The notes under the pieces: model-generated
Told to the model about the DNA's origin: nothing
The model's database searches: none
What the model saw: only the letters and a program-made list of their open reading frames with translations
Source: an uncultured Oscillospiraceae bacterium
Lineage (GTDB): Bacteria > Bacillota > Clostridia > Oscillospirales > Acutalibacteraceae
NCBI GenBank assembly: GCA_900544715.1
Contig: UQWL01000013.1
Span: forward strand, 9,692 to 73,691
Direction of reading: 5' to 3'
Length of the DNA stretch: 64,000 nt
Shown: one piece after another, positions 25,950 through 35,164 of the stretch
Layout of the letters: each line of letters opens with the position of its first letter
Numbering within the stretch: the first letter of the stretch is position 1
Made by a program: the position numbers and the translations under genes

Positions 25950-27918
25950 GATGAAGCGCATTGAGATCGCCGCCCTGCTCACGGACAGCAAAAAGATTGT
26001 AGAGCGGTTGCAGCGCCGGGGCGTGGTGGAAATCTGCGACAATACGGATGAGGAGCTGGTGCGCCTCAATACGCAGGCGATGATCGGCGTTTTTGAAAAG
26101 AATTTGAATTTGACAGAGCAGGCGAAGGAGATCATGGCGCGCTATGTGCCGGTGAAAACCGGTTTGTTCGACTCCCTGCGGGGGCGGCGGGAGCTCACCA
26201 CCGACGCCTTTGGCAAGCAGGTGGAAGAAGCGGAGCACATGCTCAAGAAGTGCTATGAGATTGTATCGCTGGAGAAGCAAATTCATGACGCTTCTGAAGA
26301 AATCATCCGCCTTCGCACTCAAATGGATGCGCTGGAGCCGTGGCGGGAGCTGGATGTTCTCATGGCGGCCGCCTCAACGCGCCGCACGCGCTGCTTTGTG
26401 GGTAGCCTGCCCGGTTTTCATTCCCGTGAGGAGCTGACGGCTGCCCTGCAGGAGGCGGACGATGCGCTGACAGCACTGGAAGTGGAGGTCGTTTTCGCCT
26501 CAAAGGAGCAAACCTGCCTTTGGGTGATCTGTCTGGATCGCATTGCGCAGCAGGTGGAGGAGGCGCTGCGGGAGATGGGCTTTGCCCGCCCGTCCGACCC
26601 GGGGAAGGAGCCGCCGGAGCAGTGCATCCGGGCGATGCAGCTGCGCACGGGCGAATGCGAAGAGATTGTGGAAAAGGCGCGCAAGGAAATTGCCGGATTC
26701 GCAGGCTGCGAGGCGGGCGTCGACTTCCTGATCGATTACTTCACCATGCGCAAGGAAAAATATGAGGTGCTCAACCGTTTGGGCATGACGAAAAATACCA
26801 TGATCCTCGAAGGCTATATTCCGGAAAAGGAAGTTACCCGCCTGGTCAAAGAGCTGGAGCAGCGCTTTCGCGTTGCCATCACGGTTTTTGAGCCGGAGGA
26901 AGAGGAAGATGTTCCGGTGCTGCTGGAAAACAACGGCTTTTCCTCCCCAGTAGAGCCGATCACGGAGATGTATGCCCTGCCGGCGAAGAAGGATATCGAC
27001 CCCACGCCGGTCATGGCGGTGTTCTACTATTTGTTTTTTGGCCTGATGCTCTCCGATGCGGGCTATGGCTGCCTGATGGTGCTTGTATCCGCTATCGCGC
27101 TGAAAAAGTTCCCGCTGGAAGGCAACCTGCGCAAAACGATGAAGATGTTTTTGTATTCCGGTGTGTCCACCATCTTCTGGGGTGCGCTGTTCGGCACCTG
27201 GTTTGGCGATATTGTGCCGGTTATCTGCAAAAACTTTTTGCACCGGCCCGCGCCGCGCATGGCGATCTGGTTTGACCCGGTGAGCGACCCGATGAAGCTG
27301 CTGCTGTTTTCGCTGGGGCTCGGCATTTTGCATTTGTTCCTGGGCCTGGGCGTGCATTTTTATCAGCTCTGGGCGGCGGGAAAACGCTGGGATGCTTTCT
27401 GCGATACGGTGCCGATCTATCTTTTGGTGCTGGGCGCGGCACCGGTAGGCGCGGGTATGCTCACCGAGGTGCCCGCCATCCTGAATACCATTGGGATGTA
27501 TGTGCTGCTCGCGGGCGTGATCCTGATTATCCTCACGGCGAGCCGCACTTCAAAAAATATTTTTGCCCGGCTGGGCGGTGGGCTTTACGGGCTGTATAAC
27601 GCGGCCTCCGGCTACCTCAGCGACGTATTGTCCTATTCCCGTCTGCTGGCCCTGGGCCTTGCAACCGGCGTGATCGGGCAGGTGGTAAACCTGCTGGGCA
27701 CGATCCCGGAGAATCCCGTGGTAAAGGGCGTTTTGCTCTTCTTCGTTTTTATCGTCGGGCACACGCTGAATATGGCGATCAACATGCTCGGCGCATATGT
27801 GCACACCAACCGGCTTCAGTATGTGGAGCTGTTTTCCAAATTCTATGAGGGCGGGGGCCGCGCCTTCAAGCCCTTTGCCGTACACACGAAATATGTGAAA
27901 TTTAAAGAGGAAGTATAG
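25936..27918 (+). CDS. ntpI: V-type ATPase subunit I (membrane stator, a-subunit)
   Basis: A 660-residue protein with a soluble N-terminal half and about seven or eight C-terminal membrane segments. The conserved region with the essential arginine is visible in LSDVLSYSRLLALGLATGV, and the family motif FGLMLSDAGYG lies at the start of the membrane part. It forms the ion half-channels next to the K ring and links to the stalk. The start overlaps ntpF by 14 bases and has GGGAG upstream. Length fits the family (about 650). Confidence 0.95.
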   Translation: MAKCKMKRIEIAALLTDSKKIVERLQRRGVVEICDNTDEELVRLNTQAMIGVFEKNLNLTEQAKEIMARYVPVKTGLFDSLRGRRELTTDAFGKQVEEAEHMLKKCYEIVSLEKQIHDASEEIIRLRTQMDALEPWRELDVLMAAASTRRTRCFVGSLPGFHSREELTAALQEADDALTALEVEVVFASKEQTCLWVICLDRIAQQVEEALREMGFARPSDPGKEPPEQCIRAMQLRTGECEEIVEKARKEIAGFAGCEAGVDFLIDYFTMRKEKYEVLNRLGMTKNTMILEGYIPEKEVTRLVKELEQRFRVAITVFEPEEEEDVPVLLENNGFSSPVEPITEMYALPAKKDIDPTPVMAVFYYLFFGLMLSDAGYGCLMVLVSAIALKKFPLEGNLRKTMKMFLYSGVSTIFWGALFGTWFGDIVPVICKNFLHRPAPRMAIWFDPVSDPMKLLLFSLGLGILHLFLGLGVHFYQLWAAGKRWDAFCDTVPIYLLVLGAAPVGAGMLTEVPAILNTIGMYVLLAGVILIILTASRTSKNIFARLGGGLYGLYNAASGYLSDVLSYSRLLALGLATGVIGQVVNLLGTIPENPVVKGVLLFFVFIVGHTLNMAINMLGAYVHTNRLQYVELFSKFYEGGGRAFKPFAVHTKYVKFKEEV

Positions 27919-27929
27919 CGAGAAAGAAG

Positions 27930-27977
27930 CTTTCGCGCTGCGAAAGATTAGCTTTTGGTTCGGAAAGGGCCAAAAGC
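27930..27977 (+). promoter_or_regulatory. Tandem intercistronic hairpins before subunit K
   Basis: CTTTCGC-GCT-GCGAAAG (27930-27946) and GCTTTTGG...CCAAAAGC (27951-27977) follow each other in the 129-base gap before ntpK. Neither has a T run. They may protect or separate the K cistron, which needs many copies per complex. Confidence 0.5.
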
Positions 27978-28047
27978 CACTTCATGGAATCGCCGCTTTT
28001 TCATCACTATTTGCGCCTTGCGCGCAGCGAAAGGAATGACTTTTATC

Positions 28048-28518
28048 ATGAATAGTTTAGGCGTAGCATTTGCAGTTTTGGGCGCGGTTTTGGCCGCTTT
28101 GATGGCGGGCATTGGCTCCGCAAAGGGTGTTGGAATCGCAGGCGAGGCAGCCGCGGGCGTGATCGCGGAGGATCCCGGCAAGTTCGGTAAGCTCCTGCTG
28201 CTGCAGCTTCTGCCCGGCACGCAGGGCCTTTACGGCCTGCTTACCGCTGTGCTGGTATTGAACCGTATCGGCCTGTTGGGCGGCAACTTGGTAGAATTGA
28301 GCACGGCGCACGGACTGATGTATCTGGCGGCCTGCCTGCCGATTGCAATTGTGGGCCTGTTTTCCGCCATTGCCCAGGGGCGCACAGCTGCCGCCGGCAT
28401 CGGCGTGGTAGCCAAGAAGCCGGATCAGAACGGCAAGGCGATCACGATGGCTGTTTTGGTTGAGACCTATGCGGTGCTGGCGTTGCTGATCTCCCTGCTG
28501 ACGGTGCTCAACCTGTAA
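28048..28518 (+). CDS. ntpK: V-type ATPase proteolipid subunit K, sodium-type ion-binding residues
   Basis: A 156-residue protein of four membrane helices formed by two fused hairpins. The ion-binding glutamate is Glu139 in AVLVETYAVLALL. LLPGTQGLYG (Thr58, Gln59) and AIAQGRTA (Gln110) provide the further ligands known from the sodium-binding K ring of Enterococcus hirae, where from memory they are Thr64, Gln65, Gln110 and Glu139. This argues for sodium coupling. The ATG at 28048 gives the normal family length; the ATG at 28036 is also possible, since AAAGGA lies just before it. Confidence 0.93.
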   Translation: MNSLGVAFAVLGAVLAALMAGIGSAKGVGIAGEAAAGVIAEDPGKFGKLLLLQLLPGTQGLYGLLTAVLVLNRIGLLGGNLVELSTAHGLMYLAACLPIAIVGLFSAIAQGRTAAAGIGVVAKKPDQNGKAITMAVLVETYAVLALLISLLTVLNL

Positions 28519-28578
28519 TCCATTTGGATCAAGTGGAAATGCAGCGTATCACCTGCAAGTTCCATAGAAAGGATGGTC

Positions 28579-29178
28579 ATGCCAATGACAGGCCTTGAAG
28601 AGATGAAGGCGGCCATTGAAGAAGAGAGCCGTGTTGAACGAGCTGAGATTGACCGGCGGGCGCAGGAGCAGGCCGCAACAATCGGGGCGGAAGCAAAGGC
28701 GGCCGCTGCCGCCCGCTACCAGGAGATTTTATCGGATGCGCGCCAGGCATGCGCGGGCGAACTCCAACGGGCCAAAACCGGGGGAGAGATGAAGATCAAG
28801 CGGCTGCTGCTGCGCACCAAAACAGAGCTGGTCGATGAAACCATCGCGATGGCGTTGCGCCAGCTGCGGGAATTGCCGGATGCGGATTATTTCACCGTGC
28901 TCCAAACGCTTGCGTGCTCCTACGCGCGCAAGGGGGAGGGGGAAATGCTGCTCTCCCAACGGGATTTGCAACGATTGCCCGCCGGTTTTGCCGATACGCT
29001 GAATAGCATGCTGAAAAGCCAGGGCGCGCAGGTTCACATTGGAGCGCGCGCCGCGAAGATAGACGGCGGCTTTCTGCTGGTATACGGCGATATTGAGGTG
29101 AATTGCAGCTTTGAGGCGCTGCTGGAAGCATCGCTGGAGCAGGTGAAAGATGCCCTGAACCGGGAGCTCTTCGCTTAG
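28579..29178 (+). CDS. ntpE: V-type ATPase subunit E (peripheral stalk)
   Basis: A 199-residue protein with a long N-terminal helix rich in Glu/Ala (about residues 5-75) and a globular C-terminal domain. The C-terminal sequence KIDGGFLLVYGDIEVNCSFE is the characteristic subunit E block. It joins the catalytic A3B3 head to subunit I through the stalk. Three ATGs follow GAAAGG (28573, 28579, 28585); 28579 gives the best six-base spacing. A small hairpin TGGAA...TTCCA lies just before the gene. Confidence 0.92.
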   Translation: MPMTGLEEMKAAIEEESRVERAEIDRRAQEQAATIGAEAKAAAAARYQEILSDARQACAGELQRAKTGGEMKIKRLLLRTKTELVDETIAMALRQLRELPDADYFTVLQTLACSYARKGEGEMLLSQRDLQRLPAGFADTLNSMLKSQGAQVHIGARAAKIDGGFLLVYGDIEVNCSFEALLEASLEQVKDALNRELFA

Positions 29179-29202
29179 ACGCGGCGCTTATGGAAGGATG
29201 AC

Positions 29203-30180
29203 ATGCCGATGAAAGATACCGAATATACCTTTGCCGTTGCCCGGATTCGGGCGAATGAAACGCATCTCCTCGGCAAAAACGAGATGGAGCAGCTCATTGC
29301 GGCGCCCGATCTGCGTTCTGCCCTGCAGATGCTTGCGGATCAGGGCTGGAATACCGAAGATGCGCTGGAAGATCCAAATGAAATGCTGCGTCAGCAGGCC
29401 ATGCAGATGTGGAGCCTGCTCACAGAGGTGGCTCCGGATTTGGGAGAGCTCTCTTTTCTGACGGCAAAGAATGATTTTCATAACCTGAAGGCCGCATTGA
29501 AAAGCCTTGTCAGCGATCAATCCCCGGAGCCTTACTGGATGCACCCCAGTTCGGTGCCGGTAGAGCTTGTTTGGGAGGCGGTATCCAGCCGGAATTTCAG
29601 CCGCCTGCCCGCTCAGATGCAGCAGCCCGGGCAGCAGGCCTATGATCTGCTGGTGCGCGCTTCGGATGGCCAGCGGGCGGACGCCCTGCTGGACCGAGCC
29701 ACGCTGGAAGCGGCCAAAAGCCGGGCGGAGGAAACGGGCAGTGAATTTGCAATACGGCTCGCGGAGCTCCTATGCGCCACGGCGAATCTGAAGATTGCAC
29801 TGCGCGCCGCCCACACCGGGCGGGACGAGCGCTTTTTGCAGGATGCGCTGTGCGAATGCGAAACGCTGCGCAAATCCGCTTTGATCGCGGCCGCCGGGCG
29901 CGGCGTGCAGGAGCTGACGCAGTATCTTTCGGAAACCGCCTACGCGGCGTGCGTGCCCGCGTTTGAAAAAAGCTTTGCATCATTTGAAAAATGGTGCGAC
30001 GACGTTTTGATGCAGCAGCTCGACGCGGCGCGGCGAGTGAGCTTTGGGCTCGCACCTTTGGTCGCTTATTATGTGGCGCGGGACGCGGAGATCAAAAACA
30101 TTCGCATCCTGCTCTCCTGCAAGCGGCTGGGGATTCCGGCGGATCAAATCCGGGAAAGGATGCGTGAAGCGTATGTATAA
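29203..30180 (+). CDS. ntpC: V-type ATPase subunit C (d-type rotor cap)
   Basis: A 325-residue soluble protein that fits subunit C/AC39. It begins YTFAVARIRANETHLLGKNE, the usual family start, and ends LVAYYVARDAEIKNIRILLS followed by a helix with the typical KRLGIPADQIRERM. The subunit forms the socket between the K ring and the central stalk. GGAAGG stands just before the ATG at 29203. The stop overlaps the start of ntpG. Confidence 0.92.
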   Translation: MPMKDTEYTFAVARIRANETHLLGKNEMEQLIAAPDLRSALQMLADQGWNTEDALEDPNEMLRQQAMQMWSLLTEVAPDLGELSFLTAKNDFHNLKAALKSLVSDQSPEPYWMHPSSVPVELVWEAVSSRNFSRLPAQMQQPGQQAYDLLVRASDGQRADALLDRATLEAAKSRAEETGSEFAIRLAELLCATANLKIALRAAHTGRDERFLQDALCECETLRKSALIAAAGRGVQELTQYLSETAYAACVPAFEKSFASFEKWCDDVLMQQLDAARRVSFGLAPLVAYYVARDAEIKNIRILLSCKRLGIPADQIRERMREAYV

Positions 30181-30487
30181 GATTGCGGTCATGGGTGACC
30201 GGGACAGCGTATCCGGCTTCGCTTCCCTGGGGCTGGAGATTTTCCCGGAGGAGGATGCCGAGCGCGCGGCCGCCACGCTGCGAAGAATGGTTGCCGGGGG
30301 CTATGCGGTGATTTATATGACGGAGCAGTTAGCCGCCCAGCTGGAGGCGGAAATCGATCGATACCGGCACCTGCCTGTGCCTGCCATCATCCCGATCCCG
30401 GGCGTGACGGGCAACACGGGGATGGGGCTGAGAAGCGTGAGCAAGAGCGTGGAGAAAGCGGTCGGCTCGGATATTATTGGATCATAA
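30173..30487 (+). CDS. ntpG: V-type ATPase subunit F (central stalk)
   Basis: A 104-residue protein starting MYKIAVMGDRDSVSGFASLG, the typical start of subunit F, followed by GYAVIYMTEQLA and IIPIPGVTGNTGMGL. Subunit F binds subunit D in the rotor. The ATG at 30173 overlaps the end of ntpC, so translation is coupled. A longer open frame from 30044 only overlaps ntpC and is not used. Named ntpG after E. hirae, where that gene encodes subunit F. Confidence 0.92.
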   Translation: MYKIAVMGDRDSVSGFASLGLEIFPEEDAERAAATLRRMVAGGYAVIYMTEQLAAQLEAEIDRYRHLPVPAIIPIPGVTGNTGMGLRSVSKSVEKAVGSDIIGS

Positions 30488-30503
30488 AATAACGAGGCAA
30501 TTT

Positions 30504-30527
30504 GTTTGAAAGCTTCGCCTTTCAAAC
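30504..30527 (+). promoter_or_regulatory. Intercistronic hairpin before subunit A
   Basis: GTTTGAAAG (30504-30512) pairs with CTTTCAAAC (30519-30527) around a six-base loop. It lies at the start of the 140-base gap between ntpG and ntpA, with no T run. The position mirrors the hairpins before ntpK. Confidence 0.5.
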
Positions 30528-30627
30528 TGCATTTTGTGCTTTCCCGGCACAGATGCCGCTCGAAATTTTGGCTGCGCCAAAGCCGCGCGATTCTGCGGCC
30601 CGGCGCAAGAAAGGAATGGTCATACCT

Positions 30628-32391
30628 ATGAGCACAGGTTCCGTTGTCAAGGTGGCCGGGCCGCTCGTCGTCGCGCAGGGGATGCGGGACGCAAACATGT
30701 TTGACGTGGTGCGGGTGAGCTCCCAGCGCCTGATTGGTGAAATTATTGAGATGCACGGGGATCGCGCATCCATTCAGGTATATGAAGAAACATCAGGCCT
30801 CGGCACCGGCGCGCCGGTCGAATCCACAGGCGAGCCGATGAGCGTTGAGCTTGGCCCGGGCTTGATCGGCAGCATTTTTGACGGCATCCAGCGCCCGCTG
30901 GATGATATCATGAAGGTTGCAGGCAACAATTTATCCCGCGGCGTGGAGGTGCCCTCCCTCAAGCGCGACCGCAAATGGAGGTTTGAACCCCGCGTAAAGG
31001 TGGGCGATCAGGTGAAAGCCTGTGATATCATCGGCACCGTGCAGGAAACGGACGTCGTCATCCACAAAATCATGGTGCCGAATGGCGTGGAGGGCGAGAT
31101 TGCCTCTATCCAGGCGGGCGAATTTACCGTGACAGACACGGTCTGCACGGTGAAAACACCTCAGGGTGAAAAGGCGCTTACTCTCATGCAGCGCTGGCCG
31201 GTGCGCCGCGGCAGGCCCTACCGGCGCAAGCTCTCCCCGGATGAACCGCTCATCACCGGGCAGCGCGTGATCGACTGCCTGTTTCCCCTTGCCAAGGGCG
31301 GCGTGGCGGCAATCCCCGGCCCGTTTGGCAGCGGCAAAACGGTCACGCAGCATCAGCTTGCCAAATGGGCGGAGGCCGATATCGTTGTATATATCGGCTG
31401 TGGCGAGCGCGGCAATGAGATGACGGATGTTTTGAACGAGTTCCCGGAGCTGATCGACCCGCACACGGGCAAATCGCTTATGGAGCGCACGGTGCTGATC
31501 GCCAATACCTCCGATATGCCGGTGGCAGCGCGCGAAGCGTCCATCTACACGGGCATCACGATGGCGGAATATTTCCGTGATATGGGCTATTCCGTCGCGC
31601 TGATGGCGGATTCTACCTCCCGCTGGGCGGAGGCGCTGCGCGAGATGAGCGGCCGGCTGGAGGAGATGCCCGGCGAGGAGGGTTATCCCGCCTATCTCGG
31701 CAGCAGGCTCGCTCAGTTCTACGAGCGCGCGGGGCGCGTAATCTCATTGGGGACGGAGGGCCGCGAGGGCGCACTGTCCGTCATCGGCGCGGTATCTCCG
31801 CCCGGCGGCGATATTTCAGAGCCCGTCTCGCAGGCCACGCTCCGCATTGTCAAGGTGTTCTGGGGGCTGGATGCAAACCTTGCGTATAAGCGCCACTTCC
31901 CCGCGATCAACTGGCTGACAAGCTATTCGCTTTACACGGATTTGCTCAGTGAATGGTTCCAACAGCATGTGGACGATGAGTGGATGCCCCTGCGCGGGCG
32001 GATGCTGCATCTGTTGCAGGAGGAGGCGGAGCTCGATGAGATCGTTAAGCTCGTGGGTATGGATGCGCTCTCTCCCAGCGATCGGCTGAAAATGGAAACG
32101 GCGCGCTCTATCCGCGAAGATTTTCTGCATCAGCTGGCGTTCCATGAGGTGGATACCTATACCAGCCTCCAAAAGCAGCTTCTGATGATGCGGCTGATCC
32201 TCAATTTTTACGATTTGGCGAATGAAACGCTCGGGCAGGGCGGGGATGTTGAGCAGATCGTTACCCTGCCTGTCCGCGAGGAGATCGGCCGGTTTAAATA
32301 TGTGCCGGAGGATCAGATTGGGGAAGCGTTTGACCGCATCAGCACCGATCTTGTCAACCAGATGAAAGAAACGATAGGGGAGGCGCAGTGA
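30628..32391 (+). CDS. ntpA: V-type ATPase catalytic subunit A
   Basis: A 587-residue protein with the beta barrel MSTGSVVKVAGPLVVAQGM, the family-specific non-homologous region, Walker A GPFGSGKTV, the catalytic GCGERGNEM region and ALMADSTSRWAEALREMSGR (Walker B-side). It hydrolyses or makes ATP at the head of the enzyme. The start is set at ATG 30628, where family homology begins; ATG 30616 lies directly on AAAGGA and is less likely. The stop is one base before the start of subunit B. Confidence 0.97.
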   Translation: MSTGSVVKVAGPLVVAQGMRDANMFDVVRVSSQRLIGEIIEMHGDRASIQVYEETSGLGTGAPVESTGEPMSVELGPGLIGSIFDGIQRPLDDIMKVAGNNLSRGVEVPSLKRDRKWRFEPRVKVGDQVKACDIIGTVQETDVVIHKIMVPNGVEGEIASIQAGEFTVTDTVCTVKTPQGEKALTLMQRWPVRRGRPYRRKLSPDEPLITGQRVIDCLFPLAKGGVAAIPGPFGSGKTVTQHQLAKWAEADIVVYIGCGERGNEMTDVLNEFPELIDPHTGKSLMERTVLIANTSDMPVAAREASIYTGITMAEYFRDMGYSVALMADSTSRWAEALREMSGRLEEMPGEEGYPAYLGSRLAQFYERAGRVISLGTEGREGALSVIGAVSPPGGDISEPVSQATLRIVKVFWGLDANLAYKRHFPAINWLTSYSLYTDLLSEWFQQHVDDEWMPLRGRMLHLLQEEAELDEIVKLVGMDALSPSDRLKMETARSIREDFLHQLAFHEVDTYTSLQKQLLMMRLILNFYDLANETLGQGGDVEQIVTLPVREEIGRFKYVPEDQIGEAFDRISTDLVNQMKETIGEAQ

Positions 32392-32392
32392 A

Positions 32393-33766
32393 ATGCCAGT
32401 TGAATACAGAACCATAGAAGAAGTCGCCGGCCCTCTGATGCTGGTGCGCGATGTGCAGAACGTCACCTATAACGAATTGGGCGAAATTGAGCTGGAGAGC
32501 GGCGAAAAGCGCCGCTGCCGCGTGCTGGAGGTGGATGGCTCCAACGCCCTGGTGCAGCTTTTTGAGAGCTCCACGGGCATCAACCTCTCCAACAGCAAGG
32601 TGCGCTTCCTCGGCCGCCAAATGGAGCTTGGCGTATCCGAGGATATGCTCGGCCGCGTGTTTGACGGATTGGGCCGGCCGATTGACGATGGGCCGGAGAT
32701 CATACCGGAGAAACGTATGGATGTGAACGGCCTGCCGATCAACCCCGTGGCCCGCAGCTATCCGCAGGAGTTTATCCAGACGGGCGTTTCCGCCATCGAC
32801 GGGCTGAACACGCTCGTGCGCGGGCAGAAGCTGCCGATCTTCTCCGCGAGCGGCCTGCCGCACGCAAACCTCGCCGCGCAGATCGCGCGGCAGGCAAAGG
32901 TGCGCGGTACGGATGAGCCCTTTGCCGTGGTGTTCGCCGCGATGGGCATCACGTTTGAGGAGTCTAATTTCTTCATCGATTCCTTCCGCGAAACCGGCGC
33001 TTTGGAGCGGACGGTGCTCTTTGTCAACCTTGCAAACGACCCGGCCATCGAGCGTATTTCCACGCCGAAGATGGCGCTCACCGCCGCGGAATACCTGGCC
33101 TTTGAAAAGAATATGCACGTGCTCGTGATCCTCACGGATATCACAAACTATGCCGACGCGCTGCGCGAGGTTTCCGCCGCGCGTAAAGAGGTGCCCGGCA
33201 GGCGCGGCTACCCCGGCTATATGTATACGGATCTCGCCTCCATCTATGAACGGGCGGGCCGCCAGCAGGGGAAGGACGGCAGCATCACGATGATCCCGAT
33301 CCTCTCCATGCCGGAGGATGACAAGACCCACCCGATCCCCGACCTGACGGGCTATATCACGGAGGGGCAGATCATTTTGAGCCGTGAATTGTACCGCAAG
33401 GGCGTCACGCCGCCGATCGACGTGCTGCCGTCGCTCTCCCGCCTGAAGGATAAGGGCATTGGCCGCGGTAAAACACGCGAGGATCATTCAGACACCATGA
33501 ACCAGCTCTTCTCCGCCTATGCACGCGGCAAGGAGGCCAAGGAACTGATGGTCATCCTCGGTGAGGCGGCGCTGACCGACATCGACAAGCTCTATGCGAA
33601 GTTCGCGGATGCGTTCGAGCAGGAATATGTCTCCCAAGGGTACGACGCGAACCGCTCCATTGAGGAAACGCTCGACATCGGCTGGAAGCTGCTGCGCATC
33701 CTGCCGCGCAGCGAGCTCAAGCGCATCCGGGATGTATATCTCGACCAATATTACGACGAAACGTAA
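32393..33766 (+). CDS. ntpB: V-type ATPase non-catalytic subunit B
   Basis: A 457-residue protein, paralogue of A without a true P-loop (SASGLPHANLAAQIARQA replaces it). It carries VFAAMGITFEESNFF, LVILTDITNYADALREVSAA and RRGYPGYMYTDLASIYERAG. With A it forms the A3B3 head. The ATG comes one base after the ntpA stop codon; GGGGAGG lies inside the end of ntpA. Confidence 0.97.
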   Translation: MPVEYRTIEEVAGPLMLVRDVQNVTYNELGEIELESGEKRRCRVLEVDGSNALVQLFESSTGINLSNSKVRFLGRQMELGVSEDMLGRVFDGLGRPIDDGPEIIPEKRMDVNGLPINPVARSYPQEFIQTGVSAIDGLNTLVRGQKLPIFSASGLPHANLAAQIARQAKVRGTDEPFAVVFAAMGITFEESNFFIDSFRETGALERTVLFVNLANDPAIERISTPKMALTAAEYLAFEKNMHVLVILTDITNYADALREVSAARKEVPGRRGYPGYMYTDLASIYERAGRQQGKDGSITMIPILSMPEDDKTHPIPDLTGYITEGQIILSRELYRKGVTPPIDVLPSLSRLKDKGIGRGKTREDHSDTMNQLFSAYARGKEAKELMVILGEAALTDIDKLYAKFADAFEQEYVSQGYDANRSIEETLDIGWKLLRILPRSELKRIRDVYLDQYYDET

Positions 33767-33780
33767 AGGGGTGAGGCTTT

Positions 33781-34449
33781 GTGGCAATACTCAATGTGAA
33801 CCCCACCCGCATGGAACTGAGCAACTTAAAGCGCAAGCTTGCCACCGCGCGCAAGGGCCACAAGCTCCTCAAGGATAAGCGCGATGAGCTGATGCGCCAG
33901 TTCCTTGACCTCGTGCGGGAGAATAAAGCCCTCCGCCGCGAGGTGGAGGCCGGCATTGAAGAGGCCAACCGCCATATGGCGGTGGCGCGCAGCGTGATGC
34001 AGGATGAGGTGCTTTCCGTCGCCCTGATGATCCCCAAGCAGGAGATGCATCTGGAGATCGAGGAGAAGGATATCATGAGCGTGCGCATCCCGGTTTACCA
34101 CACGCAGCTCAAAACGGCGGATAAAAACGATATTTTTCCCTATGGCTACGCCTTCACCTCCGGCGATCTCGACGACGCGGTGCGCGCCCTGTCGGAGATC
34201 ATGCCTAAAATGCTGCGACTGGCCGAGGTGGAAAAATCCTGCCAGCTCATGGCGGAGGAGATCGAAAAAACCCGCCGTCGTGTCAACGCCCTGGAGCACG
34301 TGATGATCCCCCAGTATGAGGAGACGATCAAATATATCACGATGAAGCTCGATGAGAACGAGCGCAGCACGACGACACGGCTGATGAAGGTGAAAGATAT
34401 GATGCTCGAGCAGGCGCATCATTATAAAGACCCGCGCGACGCGATGTGA
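33781..34449 (+). CDS. ntpD: V-type ATPase subunit D (central rotor shaft)
   Basis: A 222-residue coiled-coil protein starting VNPTRMELSNLKRKLATARK, the conserved N-terminal block of subunit D, and ending in a long helix with VNALEHVMIPQYEETIKYI. It rotates inside A3B3 and joins to F and C. The GTG start at 33781 follows GGGGTGAGG. It is the last gene of the operon; a GC stem at 34468-34498 without a T run may help end the transcript. Confidence 0.95.
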   Translation: MAILNVNPTRMELSNLKRKLATARKGHKLLKDKRDELMRQFLDLVRENKALRREVEAGIEEANRHMAVARSVMQDEVLSVALMIPKQEMHLEIEEKDIMSVRIPVYHTQLKTADKNDIFPYGYAFTSGDLDDAVRALSEIMPKMLRLAEVEKSCQLMAEEIEKTRRRVNALEHVMIPQYEETIKYITMKLDENERSTTTRLMKVKDMMLEQAHHYKDPRDAM

Positions 34450-34605
34450 AGGATCAGCACGGTGAAAGGCCCGGTGTGTTTTTAAAATGCGCCGGGCCAA
34501 ATGTGTGCAGCGGAACAAGCATTGTTATCCCGCATAGAGGAAGGGCCAAGTTTCCTTTCGCCTCCTTTGGACATATCATGGAATATGTGATTGGAGGTGA
34601 TCCAT

Positions 34606-34839
34606 ATGGCTACTATGCAGGCTCTCGTAATCGGCGTAGAGCGCAATCGCCTGCTTGTGCTGGATTTTTCAACCCGGCGGCGGGTTGTCGTGATTACGCC
34701 AAACGCGCGCAGGTTCCGCCAGGGTAATATCGTCCGCATCCGATACAACGGCGTGATGACGAACAGCATGCCGCCGCAGATTTATGCGATCAATATTTTT
34801 GCGCTCCCAGGGGGCGGATTTTGGTGCAATTGGTGCTAA
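34606..34839 (+). CDS. Small conserved OB-like protein, unknown function
   Basis: A 77-residue protein with alternating beta-strand-like segments (LVIGVERNRLLVLDF, RRVVVITPNARRFRQGNIVR) and the motif YNGVMTNSMPPQIYAINI, which I know from small uncharacterised proteins of Clostridia with a probable OB-type barrel. The ATG at 34606 has a perfect GGAGGTGA six bases upstream; an upstream TTG is not needed. It stands alone between the V-ATPase operon and recA and ends in its own terminator. Confidence 0.75.
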   Translation: MATMQALVIGVERNRLLVLDFSTRRRVVVITPNARRFRQGNIVRIRYNGVMTNSMPPQIYAINIFALPGGGFWCNWC

Positions 34840-34863
34840 ACGCACGTTAATAAATAATCCCTG

Positions 34864-34903
34864 GGCTGTTGCGTAATGGGCTGCATTTCGCAGCAGCCTT
34901 TTT
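34864..34903 (+). terminator. Terminator of the small OB-like gene
   Basis: GGCTGTTGCG (34864-34873) pairs with CGCAGCAGCC (34889-34898; one G-T pair) with inner AATG/CATT, followed by TTTTT. It is a diverged member of the GTTGCAAAATG terminator family. Confidence 0.82.
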
Positions 34904-35124
34904 CCATAAGCAATTGGCAGTTTGCAGCTTGCTTTTTAAAGCTTGTCGAAATGTAAGCAGTTTTGAAATTGGATCGTTGACATTCCCACACGAATTCGGT
35001 AGAATGTTGATGTAAAAAATATCCATCTGTTACAGGCTGGATTTCGCTTATAGTCCAGTTTGCCCAGTTTCTTTTTTCAAAACATTTGTGAGGGAGGTGC
35101 ATCTGGTTTTTCTTGCGTTTCCCC

Positions 35125-35153
35125 TTGCTTTTTCCACGCAAACCATCTATAAT
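35125..35153 (+). promoter_or_regulatory. recA promoter
   Basis: TTGCTT (35125-35130), 17-base spacer, TATAAT (35148-35153). It is 52 bases before the recA start codon. Confidence 0.7.
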
Positions 35154-35164
35154 AGCAGTTATAA

